Origin: Sulfurovum sp.
Lineage (GTDB): Bacteria > Campylobacterota > Campylobacteria > Campylobacterales > Sulfurovaceae
NCBI GenBank assembly: GCA_030626265.1
Contig: DAOUPF010000001.1
Location: 1 to 21,492 of the forward strand
DNA: 21,492 nt
Reading direction: 5' to 3'
Position 1 is the first letter of the stretch. The number at the start of each line of letters is the position of its first letter. Below, piece after piece: positions 13,231 through 20,179 of this stretch. The notes below the pieces were generated by a model. It ran no database searches. It was not told where the DNA came from and saw only the letters and a program-made list of their open reading frames with translations. The position numbers and the translations under genes are program-made.

Positions 13231-14963
13231 TCTGCAACACCTTTTATAACATTGAGTTCATACTCTGCTATTGGGGTGTCATCTATGGTTTTCCAGTCTG
13301 TACCTATGAAGGCATTAATTGGCATTGGTAAATCACTAATCTTCATAAACTTAGTTATTTTAAACCATGCCTCACTCATATCATTGGCCATTAGTTCAGC
13401 CATAGCTTTTGCCTCTTCTAATGTATCAGCTTCACCAGTCTCACTATCATGAACAAACATAAGAATGTCCTCAGGTTTAGGTGAATGCTGAACTGTTTTA
13501 ATCAAAGCTAACTTAGCTACCTCAGCACCAGCACCTTGGTTCATGATATTATTTGTATCTGTAGGTAACTTACCTATATACTGTCTACCCATTGGTGTTT
13601 TTAATACACGTTTCTTCTGCCAGTGTCTGATGTTCTGTTGATGCCAAGCCTTAATACCAGGAAAAGTTCCTAGCCAAGTAGCTTTGTGCGTCTTAAGCTC
13701 TGACTCTGACAACTGCATACCAGTATACTTAGTTAGTACTTTACCTATTGTCTTGTAACCTGCTCCATATAATGAGGCGAAATTATAGATTTTTGCTATC
13801 TGTCGTAAACTATTACCTCTACCAGCATCACTAATATTAGTTTCAGAGTCAAAAAGCTTATCTCTAACAAAAGAGTGTAGATCAGCTTCCTCTCTAAACA
13901 GTTTCTCAAGTACTGGTTCACCTATAAGAGCACATAGACTTCTAAGCTCTAACTGAGCAAAGTCAACATAAACCATAAATCTTTTAGACTTGATATACTT
14001 CTTCAACACTTGTGGTACTTGTTGAAGATTCTGATTAGCACACTTGCTTCTACCTGACCTTGTACCTATGTTTAGATAGCCTTTAATGTAGTCATTACCA
14101 TCATTCAATCTAAGAAATTTATCAATAAATGATATTTGTTTTCTCAAACTTCTAACAGTTCTAACTGCACAAGCTCTCTCATTACCATTAGCACAATGCT
14201 GAGCTAAAGCATCATCATCACTTGTTTCCAAACCAATGTATGGTCTTACTTGTTGATAGCTATTTACATTAATAGGTAGATTATACTCATCAATACTAGC
14301 TTGATTGATCCTCCTTTGTTCTTGTAAGCCCTCCACATCAATAGGTAGTTTTTGACCCATTTGTGTGAATGCTACTACTGCAGCCTTATCTAACTGATAG
14401 CTCCATCCAGCTTTTTCAATCTTGTATGAAGTTAATATAGTAGGTAGTATGTACACATCTAAAGCAGCATAAGCATATTGTGATGGTCGTAATTTACCTG
14501 ACCAAGTACTCTTCTGCATTTTCTTCTTATCATACACTACATCTGTTGGAAAGTTAATGTTTTTACCCTCAAATGTTACGTCCATATTGTTAGCAAACAT
14601 ATCTTCATAAGGGTCATAACCATAAACCCTACGTGCTACCTTATCAAGAGTATGACCATCAGCGTTAAACTTTAAGATGGTATCTAATATATAGGTATCA
14701 TGCCAGTCTCTAGGTCTCCAACCAAGCACATTAAAGTCATATGACCCATTATGCCAAGTAGTTTCATTAGCTTCTGATAGTCTTTTCTTCATGAGAATTA
14801 GTGGGTAGTCCTTTGTATCATACAGATATACATCTGTCAATGATATTTCAGGGCAGTATATTGAGAGTATTCTAACTGGTCCATACAAACCTATTGTTTC
14901 AGTATCACAGAAGATTTTCTCTCCTCTGAAGCTAACAGTTTCATCATTTAGAATTATATTCAT
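13218..14963 (-). CDS. Family A DNA polymerase with 3'-5' exonuclease domain
   Basis: The product has 581 residues from the ATG at 14963, chosen for the AAAAGGA five bases before it; an upstream in-frame TTG at 15005 lies within an RNA hairpin. The exonuclease ExoI motif is FCDTETIGLYG (Asp20, Glu22). Polymerase motif A is FMVYVDFAQLELRSLCAL near residue 333, motif B is RQIAKIYNFASLYGAGY near 390, and motif C is FVHDSETGEAD near 505. Motif C reads HDSE rather than the common HDE, as in some other phage enzymes. At about 580 residues it is shorter than T7 gp5. It replicates the phage genome with the SSB, FEN nuclease, helicases and ligase of the same strand. Expression may be influenced by the RNA structure in its 150-base leader. 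Confidence 0.93.
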   Translation of the reverse strand: MNIILNDETVSFRGEKIFCDTETIGLYGPVRILSIYCPEISLTDVYLYDTKDYPLILMKKRLSEANETTWHNGSYDFNVLGWRPRDWHDTYILDTILKFNADGHTLDKVARRVYGYDPYEDMFANNMDVTFEGKNINFPTDVVYDKKKMQKSTWSGKLRPSQYAYAALDVYILPTILTSYKIEKAGWSYQLDKAAVVAFTQMGQKLPIDVEGLQEQRRINQASIDEYNLPINVNSYQQVRPYIGLETSDDDALAQHCANGNERACAVRTVRSLRKQISFIDKFLRLNDGNDYIKGYLNIGTRSGRSKCANQNLQQVPQVLKKYIKSKRFMVYVDFAQLELRSLCALIGEPVLEKLFREEADLHSFVRDKLFDSETNISDAGRGNSLRQIAKIYNFASLYGAGYKTIGKVLTKYTGMQLSESELKTHKATWLGTFPGIKAWHQQNIRHWQKKRVLKTPMGRQYIGKLPTDTNNIMNQGAGAEVAKLALIKTVQHSPKPEDILMFVHDSETGEADTLEEAKAMAELMANDMSEAWFKITKFMKISDLPMPINAFIGTDWKTIDDTPIAEYELNVIKGVAEWKE

Positions 14964-14977
14964 TGTGTTCCTTTTAT

Positions 14978-14992
14978 AGCTATTGATTAGCT
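14978..14992 (-). promoter_or_regulatory. Small hairpin next to the polymerase ribosome site
   Basis: On the minus strand AGCTA-ATCAA-TAGCT forms a five-base-pair stem directly upstream of the AAAAGGAA ribosome site of the polymerase gene. It is short and weak. It may place or shield the ribosome site. Confidence 0.35.
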
Positions 14993-15005
14993 TTATTTGA
15001 GTCAA

Positions 15006-15112
15006 GTGACTCTGATAGGCTCTAACTTTAGGGAAGAAATATGTCTAACAAAGGAAGATTTGTTGTTGTTAGAGCCCATCACAGTCACCATCAGACTATT
15101 TCTAGTCTGTGG
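15006..15112 (-). promoter_or_regulatory. Two-helix structured RNA between SSB and DNA polymerase genes
   Basis: The noncoding gap 14964-15116 holds two abutting hairpins as read in minus-strand RNA. The first (15088-15112) is CCACAGACUA, a GAAA tetraloop, then UAGUCUG-A-UGG, a ten-pair stem with one bulged A. The second has arms 15068-15088 and 15006-15026, pairing 20 of 21 positions with one G-G mismatch and one G-U pair, and a 41-base loop. The loop holds an inner stem AACAAA-UCUUCC-UUUGUU. Pairing is better in minus-strand RNA (wobble and GNRA loop) than in the complement, so the RNA is probably the functional form. No U-run follows, so it is not a standard terminator. An RNase III site or a translational control element fits better. 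Confidence 0.65.
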
Positions 15113-15116
15113 TTTG

Positions 15117-15773
15117 TTATACGTCAGGTAAATCTTCTTGAGAGATATCAGCTGCATCTACATCAGCATCATCCATCCCCTCATCATCACCTAAATCATC
15201 TGCATCTACATCATCAGCATCAGTATACTCAATGAATTTCTTAAGTTGAATAGCGTTCAGATAGAATGCTAAGCCCTCATTTCCTTCAAAGTTGTTAATA
15301 CCTATTGATCCATGTAGGATACCTATTGAGTCATTACCGATTTTCTTGTCACCAAGATTGAGTGGATTACCATTACCTCTAAGAACTTTCACTTTGTTAG
15401 CCTTACCATCTGGCCATTGTGTTAGTGTCTTAGCTGCTAGTGTCCATCGACCAGTAGCTTTCTTAATAAGTGCATCATCTTCATCAAATTGCTCATTACC
15501 ATCTGAATCCAGATCAGGTACCATTTCAGCCTTGAACATATCATAGTTCTGCTTTGTACAGCCTTTTGGTTTGTTCTCTCTCCAAAAAGCATCAAAGAGT
15601 TTCTTGTCAACTTTCATGCTGGCTTCATCAGGATAAATAACTGAAGCTGTGTAGTTGTAGTTTTCAGGTGTATCATCATCTTGACGATTCATCTTCAACT
15701 TACCTTTGCCAGTAATTGATACCCATGATAGTGGTAGTAGCGGTGTTTTGAATGTTTGTTTAACTTTTGCCAT
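15117..15773 (-). CDS. T7 gp2.5-like single-stranded DNA-binding protein
   Basis: The product has 218 residues. The N-terminal two thirds follow the phage OB-fold SSB pattern: FKTPLLPLSWVSITGKGK near the start, ASVIYPDEASMKVDKKLF in the middle, and HGSIGINNFEGNEGLAFYLN followed by AIQLKKFIEY at about 160-185. The last 35 residues are almost all Asp, Glu and Ala, the acidic tail that such proteins use to contact polymerase and helicase. It coats single-stranded DNA during replication and recombination. It is the first gene after the promoter at 15833-15872 and has a 60-base leader with AAACACAA repeats ending at an AAGGAAACACA ribosome site. The polymerase gene lies just downstream, beyond the RNA element. 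Confidence 0.85.
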   Translation of the reverse strand: MAKVKQTFKTPLLPLSWVSITGKGKLKMNRQDDDTPENYNYTASVIYPDEASMKVDKKLFDAFWRENKPKGCTKQNYDMFKAEMVPDLDSDGNEQFDEDDALIKKATGRWTLAAKTLTQWPDGKANKVKVLRGNGNPLNLGDKKIGNDSIGILHGSIGINNFEGNEGLAFYLNAIQLKKFIEYTDADDVDADDLGDDEGMDDADVDAADISQEDLPDV

Positions 15774-15800
15774 TGTGTTTCCTTGTGTTTTATTGTGTTT
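15773..15800 (-). repeat. Three AAACACAA repeats at 10-base period in the SSB leader
   Basis: TTGTGTTT on the plus strand occurs at 15773-15780, 15783-15790 and 15793-15800, exactly ten bases apart. In the RNA this gives an unpaired A/C-rich tract that includes the ribosome site and the first base of the start codon. Confidence 0.75.
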
Positions 15801-15832
15801 TGTTAGTTTGAGGTGCTCAGGGACTGTAAATC

Positions 15833-15872
15833 TAGTATAATTATATCCAAAAAACCTTAAAGTAAACTTAAA
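15833..15872 (-). promoter_or_regulatory. Minus-strand promoter P2, two-copy phage motif
   Basis: This is the same layout as P1: TTAAG-N6-TTAAGG, then TTGGATATAATTATACTA, with TATAAT at 15840-15845. The upstream repeats overlap the last codons and stop of the 66-residue gene. Transcription would start near 15833 and give a leader of about 60 bases before the SSB gene. Confidence 0.65.
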
Positions 15873-16057
15873 AGTTCTTCTTTCAACTCAGCTGAGAAAT
15901 CATATAGATTATCCTCAGCTTCCAGTTGACATTCAGATATTAAATGACCTATTTGCTTGAGTTCAGGTTCAATACGCTTAAGAAAAGCATCTCTTGAACT
16001 CTCTTGAGCAGCCATTTTGCTCTCTTGCTCTTTTAAAGCAGCTGTATTTGCATCCAT
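15857..16057 (-). CDS. Small helical protein of unknown function
   Basis: The product has 66 residues, acidic and almost wholly helical (LKEQESKMAAQESSRDAFLK), possibly a coiled coil. I do not recognise a family. AGGAG stands well before the ATG and lies partly in the truncated end of the neighbouring duplicated gene. Its final codons and stop double as part of promoter P2, so the gene end is constrained on two levels. Confidence 0.6.
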   Translation of the reverse strand: MDANTAALKEQESKMAAQESSRDAFLKRIEPELKQIGHLISECQLEAEDNLYDFSAELKEELLSLL

Positions 16058-16065
16058 AACGTCTC

Positions 16066-16245
16066 CTAATGTAATCTTAAGTCCAGTATAGCTAAATACT
16101 GCACCATTACTGCCAGTTGTGAGTGTAGTAAAGATAGCTCATACTCACTTGCTGGTATCTTTCCTAGTCTTAAAGCACTGTCAAGACTTCTGATTCTTGT
16201 ATCTAACTCTTTTCTCTCTACTATTAATCGTTCTAAGTAATTCAT
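16066..16245 (-). CDS. Truncated tandem paralogue of the next gene (59 residues)
   Basis: The product starts MNYLERLIVERKELDTRIRS and is helical. It matches the first 58 residues of the neighbouring gene (16242-16622) at 44 of 58 positions by my count, and then stops at RLH where the neighbour goes on. The start overlaps the neighbour's stop by ATGA, with AGGAGATGAAAA upstream, so it should be translated. It resembles the small phage proteins often annotated as crAss001_48-related. A recent tandem duplication followed by loss of the C-terminal half explains it. Confidence 0.7.
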   Translation of the reverse strand: MNYLERLIVERKELDTRIRSLDSALRLGKIPASEYELSLLHSQLAVMVQYLAILDLRLH

Positions 16246-16622
16246 TTTTCATCTCCTACCTTTGTCAGGTATATGTGAGTTGCTGTAACCATATACCTTA
16301 AATCTTTAGTTAATCTCTCCACAACCTCTGTTCCATCATCTTGTAGGATTAACACTACAACTGGTAGTGCAGCTTCCATATCATTACATACAATTCTAGC
16401 CTTTTTACCCTCTGGTGTTAGATAGTTATACTTCTTTGCGCACTCCTTTAATCTTATATCCAGTATAGCTAAATACTGCATCATTATATTGAGTTGTGAG
16501 TGCAGCAAAGCTATTTCAGCATCATTTGCTGGTATCTTTCTCAGTTTTAAAGCACTGTCAAGACTTCTGATTCTTGTATCTAACTCTTTTCTTTCATCTT
16601 GTAATCGTTCTATGTAGTTCAT
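16077..16622. repeat. Tandem duplication of about 170 bp
   Basis: Bases 16077-16245 and 16451-16622 are clearly related, with a nearly identical central stretch (AAAGCACTGTCAAGACTTCT and onward through GTATCTAACTC). They encode the paralogous N-terminal domains described in the two gene entries. The copies have diverged mainly in the outer parts. Confidence 0.85.
16242..16622 (-). CDS. crAss001_48-like helical domain with C-terminal extension
   Basis: The product has 126 residues from the ATG at 16622 (AAGGA eight bases upstream); an earlier in-frame ATG at 16658 lacks a ribosome site. Residues 1-60 (MNYIERLQDERKELDTRIRS, then HSQLNIMMQYLAILDIRL) form two helices, a layout I associate with small crAss001_48-related phage proteins. 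Residues 61-126 are a different segment, with AALPVVVLILQDDGTEVVE and RYMVTATHIYLTKV, probably mixed alpha/beta. Only the first part is duplicated downstream. The role is unknown. Confidence 0.65.
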   Translation of the reverse strand: MNYIERLQDERKELDTRIRSLDSALKLRKIPANDAEIALLHSQLNIMMQYLAILDIRLKECAKKYNYLTPEGKKARIVCNDMEAALPVVVLILQDDGTEVVERLTKDLRYMVTATHIYLTKVGDEK

Positions 16623-16632
16623 TTTATTATCC

Positions 16633-16935
16633 TTAAAATGGTATTGGTGTATAACCATCTAATAGTTTATTATAAACCTCAAACAAACTAATATCAGATA
16701 CAACTATTAACTTATAGTCATCACCTATAAGAGTAACTATCTCACAAATAGGCATTACTGCCAAAGTCTCAATCTTATCTATTAGTTCTTGATCACTATA
16801 GGGTGTGACACTATCTACCAAATATGGATACTGCTTACTTTTTAGTGAAACTCCACCGTGAAGCCCACTATACTCTATGTTTGTGTCTTTATTATGGGTA
16901 TCAATCCCAAACAACTTCTTTAACCATTTAAACAA
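16633..16935 (-). CDS. Unknown 100-residue protein with TTG start
   Basis: The N terminus MFKWLKKLFGID is amphipathic and basic. The rest has a hydrophobic core (ICEIVTLIGDDYKLIVVSDI) but no motif I know. The only start with a ribosome site is TTG at 16935, behind GAGGAGGTGTATT. That ribosome site lies in a duplicated piece of the helicase gene end (16932-17026), identical to the site used by the next gene upstream. The gene therefore seems to have gained its translation signal by duplication. Confidence 0.6.
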   Translation of the reverse strand: MFKWLKKLFGIDTHNKDTNIEYSGLHGGVSLKSKQYPYLVDSVTPYSDQELIDKIETLAVMPICEIVTLIGDDYKLIVVSDISLFEVYNKLLDGYTPIPF

Positions 16936-17026
16936 AATACACCTCCTCTATACCTCTACTTAGTGCTACATCATAGGGTTCTTTGATTTAACCATTGAAA
17001 GATTCTACTCATCAATGGAAACAGCT
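16932..17026 (-). pseudogene. Duplicated fragment of the SF1B helicase 3' end
   Basis: These 95 bases repeat 17361-17474, the end of the helicase gene plus its overlapping ribosome site. The copy has lost 19 bases between TACAT repeats (17396-17400 and 17415-17419 in the intact copy), which breaks the frame, and has a few substitutions. It encodes nothing complete, but it still supplies GAGGAGG and a TTG start to the gene at 16633-16935. Confidence 0.8.
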
Positions 17027-17364
17027 TACATACCTATGTGAAAAAACAGCTCTTTATGTAAATCCGGTATCACTTCTGGCTTATCTGTAGCCCAAAGTCC
17101 AACTGTCGAATCTCTAAAGTGTCTAAGCTCTTTGAGCTCTTTAAGTTTTTCAGTTTCAGTTTCGTTATGGTAACACTCTTCAGGACTTATCGGTTCTGCA
17201 TTATGCCACCAAACAAGAGGACAATTAGACATGAACTTATCAGTACCTTTGTCATATCTCACAATCTCTGCAAGTTGTCTTCCTCTGAAGTCATTATTAT
17301 ACCAGACCCAACAAAGCACACTTTTTTCTTCAAGACCATCAAACCATCTTTTCTGTTTAGACAA
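17026..17364 (-). CDS. Unknown 112-residue protein with TTG start
   Basis: The product starts MSKQKRWFDGLEEKSVLCWV and contains IVRYDKGTDKFMSNCPLVWW. Such W-rich beta segments occur in small phage early proteins of unknown role. The TTG at 17364 is preceded by GAGGAGGTGTATT, which also encodes the end of the helicase (EEVYFV), so the two genes overlap by eight bases. A helical linker rich in Glu and Lys (ETEKLKELKEL) lies near residue 70. Confidence 0.6.
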   Translation of the reverse strand: MSKQKRWFDGLEEKSVLCWVWYNNDFRGRQLAEIVRYDKGTDKFMSNCPLVWWHNAEPISPEECYHNETETEKLKELKELRHFRDSTVGLWATDKPEVIPDLHKELFFHIGM

Positions 17365-18610
17365 AATACACCTCCTCTATACCTCTACTCAGTGCTACAT
17401 ACATTAACCTAGCATACATCATAGGGTTCTTTGATTTAACCATTGAAAGATTCTCCTCATCAATGAAAATAGCTCTATATTCTGAACCTTGTACTTTATG
17501 AACAGTGGTTGCATATGGTCTAGCTAAATTAAACACATAATCTCTATGAGATAAGTACTTTGACCATGCTCTACCACGAGCTTTCACACCACTTGCACCT
17601 CTATTCTCTTTACACCACTGTGGTATATTAACATCATCAGCTAATTTGTTACTAGTTATTACAGCTTTTTGATACTTTTCAACATCAGCCTTTAGTTTCT
17701 GCTCTGTAGCATAGTGATTAGCATCATAATAAATCAAAAACTTGGAGTCATTAACTACTATTGAGGCTTTGCTGTAGTGTGATAGATCAATACGAAAGGT
17801 ATTAATCGTACTATTTGCTGTTAAAGCAGTTGCTTCAAGCTTCTTTTGAGGCATTAACTCACCTTTTGTCATACATTTAGGGTATATCATTGGATTATAA
17901 TCTAAAGTATCCATGAAAACTGGTATACCATTCATAAGTAATTCATCACCAAACCTAAACACATCATCATTAGCTACCGTTTCATTAAGCTCTATCACTC
18001 TAGCATTAGTGTATGCAACAATTCTATCTGTGTCATGGTTGAACAATGCCTTCCAAAACCTAGTTTTCTTATAGGTGTTAACTGGTAATGTCTTAGTATC
18101 ACCTCTAATGTAGTACATATAGTTCATAAACAGTTCAGTAGCCTTAATATTCTTTGCTCTATACTGATTTGTTAGTGTAGTACTTGGTTCAAACACTTGA
18201 ATGGAATTACCAGTAATGGTTGGCAACTGATAAGGATCACCATAAATCGTAACACTAGCTTGAAGAGGTAGTATTGACATAAGCAAATCCATTATCTCCT
18301 GACTAATCATACTGAACTCATCAATGAATATCTCTTTGATAGTTGATAAATCAGTCTTACCTATTCTAGTCAATCTTGATCTTAGTTTACCTCTGAAGTT
18401 ATCATCTAAACTAGGAACTAACTTCAACACTGAGTGGATGGTGTAGACGTGTTCAATACCCTTATCTTTTAAAACACTAGCTGCCTTATGTGTGGGAACT
18501 AATACAAGCGTTGATGCTTTGCACTTCTCAGCTAATAGAGTAGACTTACCACTCCCAGCAAAACCAACAACAAAGCTAACATCATTATCGTAGTATGGAT
18601 TGTTACTCAT
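17357..18610 (-). CDS. SF1B DNA helicase, Dda/Pif1/RecD-like
   Basis: The product has 417 residues. VVGFAGSGKSTLL (residues 14-26) is Walker A, LVPTHKAA motif Ia, EIFIDEFSMIS motif II, VTIYGDPYQLPTI motif III and FEPSTTLTNQYR motif IV. ATTVHKVQGSEYRAIFIDEE is motif V, and RLMYVALSRG near the end is motif VI. The order and the GSEY/HKVQGS signature fit the 5'-3' SF1B helicases related to T4 Dda. Such helicases load at origins and clear proteins during phage replication and recombination. The start overlaps the 58-residue gene by ATGA. A copy of its 3' end is present 430 bases downstream. Confidence 0.9.
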   Translation of the reverse strand: MSNNPYYDNDVSFVVGFAGSGKSTLLAEKCKASTLVLVPTHKAASVLKDKGIEHVYTIHSVLKLVPSLDDNFRGKLRSRLTRIGKTDLSTIKEIFIDEFSMISQEIMDLLMSILPLQASVTIYGDPYQLPTITGNSIQVFEPSTTLTNQYRAKNIKATELFMNYMYYIRGDTKTLPVNTYKKTRFWKALFNHDTDRIVAYTNARVIELNETVANDDVFRFGDELLMNGIPVFMDTLDYNPMIYPKCMTKGELMPQKKLEATALTANSTINTFRIDLSHYSKASIVVNDSKFLIYYDANHYATEQKLKADVEKYQKAVITSNKLADDVNIPQWCKENRGASGVKARGRAWSKYLSHRDYVFNLARPYATTVHKVQGSEYRAIFIDEENLSMVKSKNPMMYARLMYVALSRGIEEVYFV

Positions 18611-18783
18611 GACTCATACTTTGAGAGTATAGCAAGTTCATTCTTACCATTTAGAAGATCAATAGCTTCTCTGTCTGTGGTTCCAAACTTGTCTCTGAAA
18701 TCCCTAGCTAATTCTTTAAACTCACCTATGGTCTTCAAAGCTTCACGTTTATCTTGATAGTCTCTTATGTCTTTGCTTGTCAT
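18607..18783 (-). CDS. Small 58-residue protein between ligase and helicase
   Basis: The product is highly charged and helical, starting MTSKDIRDYQDKREALKTIG and ending LSKYES. AAGGAG lies five bases before the ATG. The start overlaps the ligase stop, and the stop overlaps the helicase start, both by ATGA, so the three genes are translationally coupled. I do not recognise a family. It may be a partner of one of the two enzymes. Confidence 0.7.
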   Translation of the reverse strand: MTSKDIRDYQDKREALKTIGEFKELARDFRDKFGTTDREAIDLLNGKNELAILSKYES

Positions 18784-19634
18784 AGTGTCTCCTTATCACG
18801 TCTAATATGTTTAAGTATAGGTTGAATATAAGTGTCTTTAAATGACTCATAACCTATCTCAAACACCTTACCTATATACTGTTCAGGGTTCTTACTCCTC
18901 ATTTCATCTGACATACCTGAACCTACCCATACATGGATGTGGTTTTCATCTTCTAATAGTAATGAACCTGTCATACCCTCATACTTTCCAGTACCCTCTT
19001 TCCAATCTCTGCAGATTAGATCAGCTGTTTTTCTAGGTTTCATCTTGATAATGTCATTACTTCTTTTCCCAGCCTGATAGATGTGATCTGGTGACTTCAA
19101 CATAATACCCTCATAACCTTTAGAATACTTAATCTCCATTAGTGCCTTAGCTTCTGCAAGACTACCAACCTTTTCTTGAGTAGGTACTACAAACCACTTT
19201 TTAAAACCGTAGAATATAGCTATCAGTCTTGATAACCTATCTTCAAACCTAGTGTTAGGCATATCCAGTAAATCAAAAGGTCTAAAGATATCTACTGAAC
19301 CATTACCAGTTGACATAATACCCTTCTCAAACTCTGTTCTGTAGGTTGTTGTCATAGCACTTTTACCTCTATCACCTAGCTTACCTAAGCAACCATGGTT
19401 ATATTCACACTCAACCTTAAAGCTTTCAGTACAGTGAAGCTTAATTGCTGCTGCCATATATGCTAGTTTAAATGGTTTACCACCTGAGGTGAAGAACTTA
19501 ACTCTTTTAAATGCATGATCATAGTGTATCTGAACATAGAAACCATCAAACTTAGTTGAAGCATAGTAGTCTCTATCAATCAGTTTAGATTTTGCTATCT
19601 TATGTAAATCTTTACCTTTGTTCTGTTTTATCAT
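18780..19634 (-). CDS. ATP-dependent DNA ligase
   Basis: The product has 284 residues. STKFDGFYVQIH carries motif I with the adenylated Lys28. KVECEYNHG corresponds to motif III, FRPFDLLDM to IIIa, KGYEGIMLKSP to motif IV and IIKMKP to motif V. An OB-fold follows: GSLLLEDENHIHVWVGSG, then GKVFEIGYESF. The size matches the compact viral ligases, two domains without an N-terminal DNA-binding domain. It seals nicks between Okazaki fragments after FEN processing. AAAGGATAACAA precedes the ATG. Confidence 0.92.
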   Translation of the reverse strand: MIKQNKGKDLHKIAKSKLIDRDYYASTKFDGFYVQIHYDHAFKRVKFFTSGGKPFKLAYMAAAIKLHCTESFKVECEYNHGCLGKLGDRGKSAMTTTYRTEFEKGIMSTGNGSVDIFRPFDLLDMPNTRFEDRLSRLIAIFYGFKKWFVVPTQEKVGSLAEAKALMEIKYSKGYEGIMLKSPDHIYQAGKRSNDIIKMKPRKTADLICRDWKEGTGKYEGMTGSLLLEDENHIHVWVGSGMSDEMRSKNPEQYIGKVFEIGYESFKDTYIQPILKHIRRDKETL

Positions 19635-19637
19635 TTG

Positions 19638-19783
19638 TTATCCTTTGGGCTCTGCCCTAATTAGGTTGATGAGTATAGAGTAGGCTATCTCACCATAGCT
19701 GTCTTTCCAGCAGTCACTAATTTAACATTTTCGCTTTTTAGAATACCTTGTAAGAAATCAATCCTACATAGGTTGTGATGGAC
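19638..19783 (-). pseudogene. Decayed small gene upstream of ligase
   Basis: The 160-base gap before the ligase has two protein-like open frames joined by a single -1 shift. One reads CRIDFLQGILKSENVKL, the other SDCWKDSYGEIAYSILINLI followed by RAEPKG and TAA. Together they make about 48 residues. A ribosome-like AGGATAATAA precedes the first frame at the right distance, but GTC stands where a start codon should be. A lost start plus one frameshift suggests a dead gene. A sequencing error or chance open frames in AT-rich DNA are alternatives. Confidence 0.35.
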
Positions 19784-19796
19784 TTATTATCCTACT

Positions 19797-20177
19797 TTAG
19801 CCATCTAATCTCTTAACTTCAATACTGTAGTTGATATCTAATGCTTTATAAACAGTTAGTTTCATCTCTTCATTAGGTAATAAACTATCTAATTCTTGAG
19901 ATGTAGCTACATGTCTAAGCCAATGAGTTGGTTGATCATTAGAACATAAGAACTTGTTTGTAGTCATATCAAAATATCTAACTTGACACTTAGCAAGCCC
20001 TTCAGCTTTTTGCCAATCAAACTCAGAGTATCCATGAATAACTAATAGATGACCTCTTAGCTCATTAGTACAGTGTGGAGATATCTGAGTACAAACCTCA
20101 TATACATCACCATCTACCAACTTATTACCATCAAAATCAAACCATTCATCTCTATTATCATCACAAAATCTTCTCAT
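19797..20177 (-). CDS. Unknown 126-residue protein
   Basis: The product opens MRRFCDDNRDEWFDFDGNKL and contains VRYFDMTTNKFLCSND, then THWLRHVATSQEL. I recognise no family. It shares a loose pattern with the proteins at 17026 and 20308: a short strand, then T/S-NKF, then Trp-rich residues. AAAGGATAGTT stands before the ATG. It is a member of the small-protein cluster upstream of the ligase. Confidence 0.6.
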   Translation of the reverse strand: MRRFCDDNRDEWFDFDGNKLVDGDVYEVCTQISPHCTNELRGHLLVIHGYSEFDWQKAEGLAKCQVRYFDMTTNKFLCSNDQPTHWLRHVATSQELDSLLPNEEMKLTVYKALDINYSIEVKRLDG

Positions 20178-20179
20178 AA

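Noticed and set aside
15092..15109. CAGACTA hairpin considered as a Rho-independent terminator for the SSB gene
   Set aside because: No U-run follows on either reading, and the stem abuts a second long helix, so a structured control or processing element fits better.
15041..15235. Plus-strand open frame rich in His and Leu near the SSB gene end
   Set aside because: It is the antisense shadow of the Asp/Glu-rich SSB tail and of the RNA hairpins; His-rich composition arises from GAT/GAC codons read in reverse.
16633..16658. ATG at 16658 as start of the crAss001_48-like gene
   Set aside because: It has no ribosome site, would overlap the upstream gene by 26 bases and adds residues absent from the paralogue; the ATG at 16622 matches the paralogue start.
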